Part shown: piece by piece, positions 49,644 through 57,162 of the stretch
How positions within the stretch are numbered: position 1 is the stretch's first letter
Layout of the letters: each line of letters begins with the position of its first letter
NCBI GenBank assembly: GCA_031552235.1
Contig: JAVBMR010000008.1
Location: 1-64,000, forward strand
DNA length: 64,000 nt
Direction: 5' to 3'
DNA from: WRDF01 sp031552235
GTDB taxonomy: Bacteria; Bacteroidota; Bacteroidia; Bacteroidales; Rikenellaceae
Program-made: the position numbers and the translations under genes
The notes under the pieces: generated by a model
Told to the model about the DNA's origin: nothing
Database searches by the model: none
The model's input: the letters and a program-made list of their open reading frames with translations, nothing else

Positions 49644-51941
49644 TTATTCTCCCCGGAACATCAATAAATCTTTGATATTCTCATCTATGGGTATTTTAAT
49701 CAAAGGCTCATCGGGGAGATTAAATTGATTGTGTGATTTTATGGTGCGCTCAAGACTTCGTGAATGGCCTTTGTCTGTTTCTATAAATTCATTCAAAACC
49801 TGAATAGCAACATTGTCTTTAAGGGTAATATTGAAATGATGTGAATACACAGCCTTTACTTTCTTTATCATTTTCTCTGTTGGCATTGTTAGACCCTCTG
49901 GGAACTTTGCCCTCATGTCTATTTTAAACAAATTATCATCTGGCAATGCCCATAAGATTACGGAATTATTATAAGTGCGGAGCATGGTCTTGTGGGCATA
50001 ATTTTCCCTTAAATCACTAATTAACTTTTCCGTAGGAATATACTTATAAAGTTTCTGAAATGCCTCTGCATATTGCTTGCTTTTTCTTGTAGAAGACATG
50101 ACAAGTTTGCCTAAGGTATAATCATTAAGCCGTCCAAATGCTTTTAGGGCAAGAATACCATCTATAACTTTATCTATTCCTTTTTCGTTAATCATATCGT
50201 ATTCTTCTTCAATAATCTTGTTGTTAAGTAATTGTTCTTGCGTATATTCAATATCTTGAACTTGAAAATCTATTATCTCGTTATCTTCTTTGAGTGCATC
50301 TATAAGTTTCTCTGGATTAGTGTATAGGCTAATATGGAGTTTTAAGGTGTCATAGGGGGAGTCAATATTGAAATATGCAGGCAAGTATTCGCCAGTTACT
50401 ACACTTTGACGAATTATGGTCATTTTAGTATCCTTGTAATAGTACCTTTCTGTTCGTTTTACAATGTCTTTTTTAACATCGAGAAAAGCATCGTCAATAA
50501 TGTTATATTGACTATACTTTCGCTTTATCTCAGTCGCATGATTCATGCAGTCTATTATATCATCTGCAAACTGCAACAAATACTCTTTATATGGCTCTGG
50601 CTTCAATTTTCCTTCATAAGGCCTTGTATTATATAAGATTGTTTCGCTAAATAGACCTTCTTTATCCCTGCATCTTCCTGCTATTTGTTGTAGTCTGTCA
50701 GGAGATAAAAGAGTATAAATAAATTCTGCATTGGAAACAGAGATTAAGTGAAACCTCTCTGGAATGTCTATCCCTGCGAAAAAAGGATTAGTCATAAAGA
50801 CTATTCGTTTAGGCAGTTGTTCTTCTTCAAAGTCTGAATAAAAAGCACCTGCATATTCTTCACTTGCCTCACTGCATAATATCGCACATTCCTTTTGACA
50901 TTCAGGCTTCAGGTTTTGTATGATTTGCCGCATGAACATAACCTTATTATAGGCAATGACTATCTTTTCATCCGGCTTATTATCAAATAGCCACTCAATT
51001 TTTTCCTTTACAACAGCATCGGTATTATTAGAGTGGATAAGGCTTAATTGCCTTGGTTGTGGTTTGGTGTAGTTGATGTTTATTGTTGGTTCTTTTGTTA
51101 TCAGCGAGTCTGAGAACTTCCTAATTGTGGCTGAAACCAAGCATCTTTTCGTATGGTCAAACTCAAAGTAATAATCCATCACTTTTTCCAATGCCGGTCT
51201 GAATATGCCATCTGACTGGTATATATCAATTTCATCAACCATAAGAAAATAATCCTTATAAACATTGTTTCCTATTGCTGTTATGACTTTGCCTAAGCTA
51301 TCTGCGACAACAATGACCTTCTTAAATTCTATTCTTTCATCGTTAATGTATTCTTCCAGTGTGGGGAATGTGTGTGCATCTTTTATCTTACTCCCTACAT
51401 ATAAATATTTGCTTTCGCCCGTTTGTTTATTCACTCCTTTTAGGGCTTTTTTATATGCTAATGCTTTTGTAGGAACTACAATAATACTGTTCCTGTTGGA
51501 GTTTATCTCCAAAGAAGTTGCCCCTACTCCTGTCCTGTTCTTCTTGATAATCCCATAGGGGGTTGTGGAGAATATATCTCCCAGATAAACATCTGAATTT
51601 AACTCAATACTATACCCCAATAAGTTTTCTTTCCCATCGGGGTAAACTTCTTTAAATACCTCGCATTTTATTTCAGCGTTAATATCCGGTTTTACTTCAG
51701 CGCCATTGATTGACTCGATGTATTCATATTTATTATCTTTTCCTGACAAGTATGTTATATATGACTGTTTAATCCCATATTCTGCTATAACAGGATAACT
51801 GTCCGGGTTATCCTTGTAGTCTGTTATCATAGCTTTATATTCATCTATGAATTCCGGGGTTATTTCTTCCAAAAGTGCTTTTTCACTTTCTTTTGAAAGG
51901 TTAATGGGCTTTTCCTCTTTACCTTTGCGAGCCATACACAT
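49644..51941 (-). CDS. SF2 helicase-like protein with non-canonical P-loop
   Basis: The 765-residue island protein shows superfamily 2 helicase motifs: a P-loop-like KKNRTGVGATS at 133-143 (the usual GK[ST] lysine is absent), motif Ia IIVVPTKA, motif II MVDEIDIY (DEID, 236-239), motif III SAT (270-272), motif V VFMTNPFFAGIDIPE (381-395) and motif VI LQQIAGRCR (417-425). The remaining 300 C-terminal residues are unassigned. Such GxGAT helicases occur in phages and plasmids, and a role in starting replication (UL9-like) is my inference. It begins ATG-TGT-ATG, so the start may be 51941 or 51935. The iteron-like repeats around it support DNA-binding control. Confidence 0.8.
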   Translation of the reverse strand: MCMARKGKEEKPINLSKESEKALLEEITPEFIDEYKAMITDYKDNPDSYPVIAEYGIKQSYITYLSGKDNKYEYIESINGAEVKPDINAEIKCEVFKEVYPDGKENLLGYSIELNSDVYLGDIFSTTPYGIIKKNRTGVGATSLEINSNRNSIIVVPTKALAYKKALKGVNKQTGESKYLYVGSKIKDAHTFPTLEEYINDERIEFKKVIVVADSLGKVITAIGNNVYKDYFLMVDEIDIYQSDGIFRPALEKVMDYYFEFDHTKRCLVSATIRKFSDSLITKEPTININYTKPQPRQLSLIHSNNTDAVVKEKIEWLFDNKPDEKIVIAYNKVMFMRQIIQNLKPECQKECAILCSEASEEYAGAFYSDFEEEQLPKRIVFMTNPFFAGIDIPERFHLISVSNAEFIYTLLSPDRLQQIAGRCRDKEGLFSETILYNTRPYEGKLKPEPYKEYLLQFADDIIDCMNHATEIKRKYSQYNIIDDAFLDVKKDIVKRTERYYYKDTKMTIIRQSVVTGEYLPAYFNIDSPYDTLKLHISLYTNPEKLIDALKEDNEIIDFQVQDIEYTQEQLLNNKIIEEEYDMINEKGIDKVIDGILALKAFGRLNDYTLGKLVMSSTRKSKQYAEAFQKLYKYIPTEKLISDLRENYAHKTMLRTYNNSVILWALPDDNLFKIDMRAKFPEGLTMPTEKMIKKVKAVYSHHFNITLKDNVAIQVLNEFIETDKGHSRSLERTIKSHNQFNLPDEPLIKIPIDENIKDLLMFRGE

Positions 51942-51999
51942 CTACTTTAATGGTTTGTATAAAAGTAAGTGTGTAAGATTGACCTACACACCTACTCTA
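51936..51999. repeat. Iteron-like cluster before the helicase gene
   Basis: Three related words: ACACATCTACTTT (51936-51948, covering the start codons), AAAAGTAAGTGTGTA (51961-51975, inverted) and TACACACCTACTCTA (51985-51999). With the pair at 49583-49623 the consensus is TACACAyCTACTTTT. They lie between the putative -7 box and the start codon, so a bound protein would block expression. Confidence 0.65.
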
Positions 52000-52007
52000 C
52001 AAATTTA
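52000..52007 (-). promoter_or_regulatory. Possible -7 box (TAAATTTG, minus strand) for the helicase gene
   Basis: CAAATTTA on the plus strand reads TAAATTTG leftward, 59 bases before the helicase start and just outside the repeat cluster. Confidence 0.4.
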
Positions 52008-52044
52008 ACATTCTTTATCACATCCACTACTGGAAGCATATGAT

Positions 52045-53250
52045 TTATCCTAATCTCTGCTCCAGTTTCTCCATATGGTTACTAATACTTCTGTTGACCA
52101 CTTGAGCATAAGACCTCTGCGTAACTGCTATATCGGAGTGCCCCAGAAGCATACTAACAATTTCTATTGGCACATCGTTATAAAGCAATATTGTCGAGGC
52201 AAATGTTTTCCTTGCTGTGTGATGAGTAAGTTTCTTATCAATCCCAACAATTTGTGCTATCTCTTTAAGAAAAGAATTGATTTTTTGATTGCTTATCCTT
52301 GGGAGTAGGAAACCCTCATCTTCTATGAAATATGTCTTTAAACGGGCTAAAATTGCCTCTGCTTGGGGTAATAATGGGATGGATACCTCTCGCTCTGTTT
52401 TCTTTCTTGTAATGGCGATCCAATTCTTCCCGTCAAACCCTCTTATTATGTGGTGCTTTTGGAGAGAGTGAGCCTCATTGTATGCCAGCCCGGTATAGAC
52501 GCTAAAAAGATAGATGTCCTTTACCTGCTCCAGTCTTTCCTGTGCAAAGTGGTATGACTCCAATTTTTGCAGTTCTTCCTGTGTGAGAAAAACAAGCTGT
52601 TTCTTCTCTTTCAGAGGCTTGTATTCCACGAATGGGTCTGCTTTGATATATCCACATCTGACAGCATAAACAACCATCTGGCGAAGCCTCTGAATAATCT
52701 TGTTAATTGTGATGGGCTTGAGGTGTTTGATTGCCAGATATTCCTCATATTGCTTTATAAAAGCATAATTGAGGTGTTTTAATGGAATATCTTGGCTTTG
52801 ATATTTAGCTTGCAGATACCTTTTGATATGGCCATACACCTCTCTGAATTTTTGAATGGTGGCCTCGGTGTATTCCACACCCTTTAAGGTATCCATTTTA
52901 GCCAGTCTGTCATCAAATACGTTGCAGAGGGTGTGTTCTGTTTCTTTGCCTTTGTAGCGGTCATAAATGGCCTGCAAAGTGATGCTTTCTCCCTCGTCAT
53001 AGAGTTGCTTCTCTAGACGGACAAACTGAGAGTAAATCTCCTGTAATTTGCGGTTCAGAAGCATTGCGGAGTCACTTGCTCCTATTGCCCTCTGTGAGTC
53101 CTTATCCCATAGTTCTGGGAGGATGTAAATGCTCGTTGAGAAATGCTTCTTGTGGCTGTCTAACACTATTTTACAGAAAATTGGGGCTTCTCCCCTTGAA
53201 TTTTTCTTGTAGTGGTAGTGAAAAAACGTGACTTTCAGTTGTGAAATCAT
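52045..53250 (-). CDS. Tyrosine-type site-specific integrase
   Basis: The 401-residue recombinase has the three-part Bacteroidota layout. An Arm-DNA-binding domain (KVTFFHYHYKKNSRGEAPIF) is followed by a SAM-like core-binding domain (about 100-200) and the catalytic domain with LTHHTARKTFAST (His and Arg), MLLGHSDIAVTQRSYAQV (His and nucleophile Tyr). Box I reads YTGLAYNEAH without the first Arg, as in IntDOT-type enzymes. The start is ATG 53250 (MISQLKVTFF); an upstream TTG is unlikely. Its position beside the tRNA-side att repeat is typical of element-encoded integrases. Confidence 0.93.
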   Translation of the reverse strand: MISQLKVTFFHYHYKKNSRGEAPIFCKIVLDSHKKHFSTSIYILPELWDKDSQRAIGASDSAMLLNRKLQEIYSQFVRLEKQLYDEGESITLQAIYDRYKGKETEHTLCNVFDDRLAKMDTLKGVEYTEATIQKFREVYGHIKRYLQAKYQSQDIPLKHLNYAFIKQYEEYLAIKHLKPITINKIIQRLRQMVVYAVRCGYIKADPFVEYKPLKEKKQLVFLTQEELQKLESYHFAQERLEQVKDIYLFSVYTGLAYNEAHSLQKHHIIRGFDGKNWIAITRKKTEREVSIPLLPQAEAILARLKTYFIEDEGFLLPRISNQKINSFLKEIAQIVGIDKKLTHHTARKTFASTILLYNDVPIEIVSMLLGHSDIAVTQRSYAQVVNRSISNHMEKLEQRLG

Positions 53251-53310
53251 AGTTGGTTGAGTTTTGAAAATTAAACAAAACTCACTGACATACAATGTAT
53301 TAATGGCATT

Positions 53311-53357
53311 GGTATACCATCCTCAGAATTAGTGCCGGTATACCAGAAAGTATACCA
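53311..53357. repeat. Three GTATACCA direct repeats upstream of integrase (candidate arm sites)
   Basis: GGTATACCA at 53311-53319 and 53337-53345, and AGTATACCA at 53349-53357, lie between the integrase start and the tRNA-side att repeat. A fourth GTATACCA is at 47437-47444, 54 bases inside the other att repeat. Sites at both ends of the element suit the arm-binding domain of the integrase. Confidence 0.6.
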
Positions 53358-53442
53358 ACAAGAGGCATTATCGAACCTCTCCGCTTCATCTCCTAAAAAG
53401 TCAAAATATTGAATGTAAATATGTTAACTTTTTTATAGGCAC

Positions 53443-53475
53443 AAAAAAAGAGTCTGAAACCTAATTCAGACCCTC
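53443..53475 (-). terminator. Terminator after the initiator tRNA
   Basis: GAGTCTGAA (53450-53458) pairs with TTCAGACCC (53465-53473) with one mismatch, and the A run 53443-53449 gives the T tract for leftward transcripts. It lies just inside the island. Confidence 0.7.
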
Positions 53476-53498
53476 TTAGTAGCGGGAGAAGGACTCGA
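53476..53498. repeat. tRNA-side attachment-site copy (att) of the integrative element
   Basis: The 23-bp repeat identical to 47361-47383. It covers the last 19 bases of the tRNA gene plus 4 flanking bases, so integration restores a functional tRNA. Confidence 0.85.
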
Positions 53499-53552
53499 AC
53501 CTCCGACCTTTGGGTTATGAGCCCAACGAGCTGCCAACTGCTCCATCCCGCG
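53480..53552 (-). tRNA. Initiator tRNA-fMet (CAT)
   Basis: A 73-base cloverleaf on the minus strand with anticodon CAT in loop CTCATAA. The anticodon stem has three consecutive G:C pairs (TTGGG/CCCAA), and position 1:72 is unpaired (C1 against T72). Both are hallmarks of initiator tRNA. The discriminator is A73 and CCA is not encoded. Bacterial initiators often show C1:A72; here it is C1:U72. A terminator follows, and the 3' end is the target of the integrative element. Confidence 0.93.
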
Positions 53553-53647
53553 ATATTGTGGTGCAAAGATAGTCAAAATTTGGTTACATGCAAAATATTC
53601 TGCCGCGCTCGTGCAAATATCACGTAAAAAAGCGCTGAAACGCACCC

Positions 53648-55474
53648 CTAAGACGCCTGTGGCCGCAGGCCCGCGGCGACTATTTCGGCGATGTCGGCAA
53701 CCTCGACGGGCGTGTTGCGGGCGATCGCTTTTTTGCACAGGGGGCATGCCGTGACCACTGTTTCGGCGCCAGTCTCGGCAAACCTGTCGGCCAGCACGGC
53801 GCTGATCCTGTTCTGCCCGCGGTCGCCGATGGACAGGTTCGCAAGCCCGCTGCCGCAGCAGAAGGCGTTCTCGCGCGTCTGGGAAACCTCCGCAAGCTTT
53901 CCGACGCTGTTTATAACCGCGCGAGGCTCGTCGTATATACCGCTGCCGCGCCCGAGTTCGCAGGGGTCGTGGTAGGTGAACACCTTGTCGCTGTATTCAA
54001 CAGGCAGGCGTCCCTGTACGATAAGGCGCTCGATATATTGCGAATGGTGCAGCACCTCGATGCCTTGTAGATTATAGTCTTCCCTGAAAACCTTGAGGCA
54101 GATGGGGCACGATGTGACCAGGGTTGTGATGCCCTGCTTCTCGAAAAGCGACTTGTTGTACTCCATCATCTTGGCGGCCGCGCCGATCTCGCCTGACAGT
54201 TTGAGCGGCCGGCCGCAGCATACGCCGCCCTCTTTGTCCGCCCACCAGACGTTATCCCCTGCGGCGTTGAAGATGGCGTCCATAGAACGCAGGGTCTTGG
54301 GGTTGAGGAGCGTCATGCAGCCCGCGAAGAAGCCGATTTTCTCATTCTTGGCCGAGGGAGCTGTGTCTTTCACGTATGAGTAACGTCCTTCGGACGGCAG
54401 GTCGAACATTTTCGCGCGGCTGTTGAGGCGCAGGGTGTTGAGTTCGATCCCCACCGGGCATTTGGCCTCGCACCTGCCGCACATGAAGCAATTCTCGGCG
54501 ACAGCGCCCGAGAGCTTGTGGTAGCGGCGGTCGCGAAGGAAGTAGACCGACTGAACGTTTTTTATCCCGGCGTCGCATTGCAGCTGGCAGGGGTCGATAC
54601 ATATCCCGCAGCGGGAGCAGGCCTCGATCTGGAAGTGGTCGAACGACTTTTGCTTTTCGCCGCTGCGCAGTTTGTAGCGCCGCAGGAAGATGAGCGGGAT
54701 CTCGGTGAAGATGTGCATGTAGCGCGAGAACGGCATCGAGACGAAGAACACGGCCAGCAGGACGGAATACGTCCACCACATCACACCGGAGAACGTTTCG
54801 ATATACCGTATCCCGAACGTGTCCACCATCCAACTGCCAATGTTGCCCGTGAGGAACGAGTCTATGCCTTTGAGGCCGCTCGAAGCGCTCTCGGCGAGCA
54901 GGCGGGCGGGGAATATGAACCACAGCGCGAACAGGGCCACGCGGTCGCCGAATGTGTGTTTCGTGGCGCGTTTCATGCCCATGGCACGCGAGCGCATGCG
55001 TTTGAACCATGCCAGCGCCACGCCCGAAAGCACCATAAGCAGCAACAGGTCCATTATGTTTGTCAGCACTTGCCCCGAAACCCCGTGGGCCATGCCCGGC
55101 TCGGCGAAGAATTTATAGAAAACATGGGCGTGGAGCGGCACTACGCCCGTGAGATGCATCGAGGCTTCGACCCAGCCCACCGCGATGAGCAGGAACCACC
55201 CGAAGGCGAGGCTCATGTGCATGTAGCCCAACCGTGGGTTGACCTTGAATATCTTGCGGTGGAGCAGCGATTCCGAAACGACCTCGACGCAGGCGTCTAT
55301 GGTAGCTCGGCTGAATATGCCTTTGCGCACGAGTTGTTTGTCCGTGCGCGGCAGTTTCCAGAACCAGCGCACGTATTTATATGCCACGACCGTGAACAGC
55401 ACCGCCACGCCGATGATGAAAGGCACCGCGAAGGAGGCGTAATATTGTAATATTTCAGTACTGATGTTGTTCAC
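53648..55474 (-). CDS. Membrane-bound HdrD-like iron-sulfur oxidoreductase (NarI-like + 2x[4Fe-4S] + CCG domains)
   Basis: The protein starts with about five membrane helices (for example FAVPFIIGVAVLFTVVAYKYV) like the cytochrome b-type subunit of DsrM/NarI proteins. Two [4Fe-4S] motifs follow (CSRCGICIDPCQLQCD and CFMCGRCEAKCPVG), then two CCG domains (FAGCMTL ... GGVCCGRPL ... SCPICLK, and HDPCELGRGSG ... FCCGSG ... ACPLCKK). That is a fused DsrM/DsrK or HmcE/F layout, linking a quinone or heme pool to Hdr chemistry. The start is uncertain: GTG 55474 is chosen, while the frame is open to a TTG at 55516. It is separated from the hdrCAB genes by a repeat-containing gap but runs the same way. 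Confidence 0.85.
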   Translation of the reverse strand: MNNISTEILQYYASFAVPFIIGVAVLFTVVAYKYVRWFWKLPRTDKQLVRKGIFSRATIDACVEVVSESLLHRKIFKVNPRLGYMHMSLAFGWFLLIAVGWVEASMHLTGVVPLHAHVFYKFFAEPGMAHGVSGQVLTNIMDLLLLMVLSGVALAWFKRMRSRAMGMKRATKHTFGDRVALFALWFIFPARLLAESASSGLKGIDSFLTGNIGSWMVDTFGIRYIETFSGVMWWTYSVLLAVFFVSMPFSRYMHIFTEIPLIFLRRYKLRSGEKQKSFDHFQIEACSRCGICIDPCQLQCDAGIKNVQSVYFLRDRRYHKLSGAVAENCFMCGRCEAKCPVGIELNTLRLNSRAKMFDLPSEGRYSYVKDTAPSAKNEKIGFFAGCMTLLNPKTLRSMDAIFNAAGDNVWWADKEGGVCCGRPLKLSGEIGAAAKMMEYNKSLFEKQGITTLVTSCPICLKVFREDYNLQGIEVLHHSQYIERLIVQGRLPVEYSDKVFTYHDPCELGRGSGIYDEPRAVINSVGKLAEVSQTRENAFCCGSGLANLSIGDRGQNRISAVLADRFAETGAETVVTACPLCKKAIARNTPVEVADIAEIVAAGLRPQAS

Positions 55475-55831
55475 TACCGTTATGTTTAATATAAAGTAAA
55501 TGTTTAATCCTCGCAACTTATTGATGCTGCTTTAGGGTATAATTTTTTCTTTTCCGCTTTTGAACGGGCAAAAGTGGAGCAAAACCCGCCGCCCCTCATT
55601 TTCGGCAGTGTTGCTTCCGGAAATTTCCCTCATTATACGGAGTTAACTGCGCTTCGCTTGTTTTCCTCCTTGTCGCTCGACTGAGTTCGAGTAAACTCGA
55701 CTCAGGCCTCGCTCCTGCGTCGGTTCGGGTGATTTTCCTCCCGCAACATATTTCCGCCTCAATGAAGATGGGTGGAAATCAAGCGAATTTTATTTGCCAA
55801 AGAACCACATGCACTAAAAGTACATAGTAAT
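55475..55831. other. Gap within the Hdr cluster containing a dispersed repeat
   Basis: A 357-base stretch without a gene. It contains repeat copy 2 (55661-55724) and otherwise AT-rich sequence close to each gene end. No terminator or clear -7 box for the HdrD-like gene was seen, so read-through from hdrC is possible. Confidence 0.55.
55661..55724. repeat. Dispersed stem-loop repeat, copy 2
   Basis: TTTTCCTCCTTGTCGCTC (55661-55678) and CTCGCTCCTGCGTCGGT (55708-55724) are exact complements of the flanks in copy 1 (2963-3060). Between them a different hairpin pairs CTGAGT/ACTCAG and CGAGT/ACTCG (55681-55705). The outer 12-bp inverted repeat of copy 1 is not seen here. Confidence 0.75.
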
Positions 55832-56158
55832 TTAATATTCGCTCACAAGGCGTTTGATTAACACCACCACACCCCTCGTGTTGATCCCGCGTGGGCATAC
55901 GAGCCGGCACTTGCCGCACAGCATACACTTGTTCAGTTCGTCGTATGCGCCCTGGTAGTCACCCCTTCGTACGAGGGTATGCACTTTGCGGAAATTAAAC
56001 TGCGTCAGGTTTCCGGCCGTGCAGGTGGCCGTGCATCCGCCGCAGCCTATGCACGCCTGGAACTCGGGCATCTCCCGAAGCGCCCTGCGCGACACGCTCA
56101 GGTCGTTCTTGTCGAGGTCGACCGCTCTGGGGCGGCTTATGCTGTATCCGAAGTCCAT
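55832..56158 (-). CDS. HdrC-like [4Fe-4S] protein
   Basis: A 108-residue ferredoxin-like subunit with two cluster motifs, CIGCGGCTATCTAGN and CMLCGKCRLVCPRGI. The first ends in CTAGN rather than CP. It matches HdrC in passing electrons between HdrA and HdrB. Its ATG shares bases with the HdrA stop (TAATG), so it is translationally coupled in the hdrBAC run. Confidence 0.88.
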   Translation of the reverse strand: MDFGYSISRPRAVDLDKNDLSVSRRALREMPEFQACIGCGGCTATCTAGNLTQFNFRKVHTLVRRGDYQGAYDELNKCMLCGKCRLVCPRGINTRGVVVLIKRLVSEY

Positions 56159-57162
56159 TACTGCCTGCCGAGGTATTGGGCGACGCGCAGCGCGGCGGCG
56201 GCACCTTCGTTGATACTCTCACCGATGTTCTTGGCGGCTGTCACGGCCCCGGCGTAGAATATGTTCGGAGCACCGGAACACGTATTGCGCGTGAAGCTGT
56301 CGGCCGGAGCGATGAACCCGCTCGGCTGAAGCTCGATGCCTTTGGTGGCGGCGAATTTGCGGTTGCTTTCGCCGGCCGTCATGCCCACGATAAGCACCAG
56401 CATGTCGACCGTCATTTTTAGCGGCCGGCCGATAAGTGTGTCCTCAGCCTTTATCTGCACGCACCTGTCGATGGTTTCGCTCGCTTCCGAGATGCGGCCT
56501 CGCACAAAATGTATGTTGAATTCCTCCTGCGCGCGGCGGTACATCTCCTCGTAGCCCGGCCCGAACATGCGGATATCCATATAAAAATTATATACCTCCG
56601 CTTTCGGGAACATCTCTTTCAGCTCGATGGCCTGCTTGACGCCCGTGATGCAACATACTTTCGAGCAGTGGCGCTGATTGACCTTCTCGTCGCGCGATCC
56701 CACACAGTGCAGGAACGCTATGCGCTGGGGGATGCGGCCGTCCTTCATGGCGACCTTGCCTTCGTTTAGCATGCGCTCTATGTCTACGGTGGTGTATACG
56801 TTGTCGTAGATGGTGTATCCGAGTTCTTCCTTTAATTCGGCGCGAAACAGGTTGAACCCGGACGCCACCACTACTGCGTCGGCTTCCATCGTACTGCCGT
56901 CGCTCAATGAGACTTCCTTGCCTCCGATGGCTTCGACCGCCGTGCGTGTGATCACACGCGCGTCCTTCATTTTTTCTTTCAGGTCTTTCAAGACGTCCTG
57001 CGCGGGCGTGAACGAAGGAAACAGCTGGTGCCAGTCGTTCAGCTTGCCGCCGATGCGGTCCGATTTTTCGATTATGACGGGTTTTATACCCATCTCCAGT
57101 AGCGAAGCCGCCGCCTGCATTCCCGCAGGGCCTCCGCCGATTATGATAACTTTCTTGGTCAT
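56158..57162 (-). CDS. HdrA-like flavoprotein, short form
   Basis: The 334-residue protein has the FAD motif IIIGGGPAGMQAAASLLEMG and the HdrA hallmark CVGSRDEKVNQRHCSKVCC with its Cys cluster. It also has FYMDIRMFGPGYEEMYRRA and the C-terminal FYAGAVTAAKNIGESINEG. It is about half as long as methanogen HdrA and lacks the extra ferredoxin domains, like the small HdrA or QmoA-type subunits. Its ATG overlaps the HdrB stop by 4 bases (ATGA), and its stop overlaps the hdrC start. The start is placed at MTKKVIIIGG, because the longer frame upstream is a shadow of hdrB. Confidence 0.9.
   Translation of the reverse strand: MTKKVIIIGGGPAGMQAAASLLEMGIKPVIIEKSDRIGGKLNDWHQLFPSFTPAQDVLKDLKEKMKDARVITRTAVEAIGGKEVSLSDGSTMEADAVVVASGFNLFRAELKEELGYTIYDNVYTTVDIERMLNEGKVAMKDGRIPQRIAFLHCVGSRDEKVNQRHCSKVCCITGVKQAIELKEMFPKAEVYNFYMDIRMFGPGYEEMYRRAQEEFNIHFVRGRISEASETIDRCVQIKAEDTLIGRPLKMTVDMLVLIVGMTAGESNRKFAATKGIELQPSGFIAPADSFTRNTCSGAPNIFYAGAVTAAKNIGESINEGAAAALRVAQYLGRQ

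Larger units (their letters stand above)
47361..53498. mobile_element. 6.1-kb integrative element in the initiator tRNA gene
   Basis: The element is bounded by 23-bp direct repeats. It has a tyrosine integrase next to the tRNA-side end and lower GC than its neighbours. All four called genes are on the minus strand: integrase, SF2 helicase-like protein, small membrane protein and lipoprotein. No relaxase, capsid, portal or conjugation genes are present, so it is either a minimal integrative unit, a satellite moved by a helper, or a remnant. The tRNA gene is kept intact by the repeat. Confidence 0.85.

Noticed and set aside
54518..55450. Long plus-strand frame opposite the HdrD-like gene
   Set aside because: It is the antisense shadow of a GC-rich real gene; its product is His/Arg/Val-rich with no family signal.
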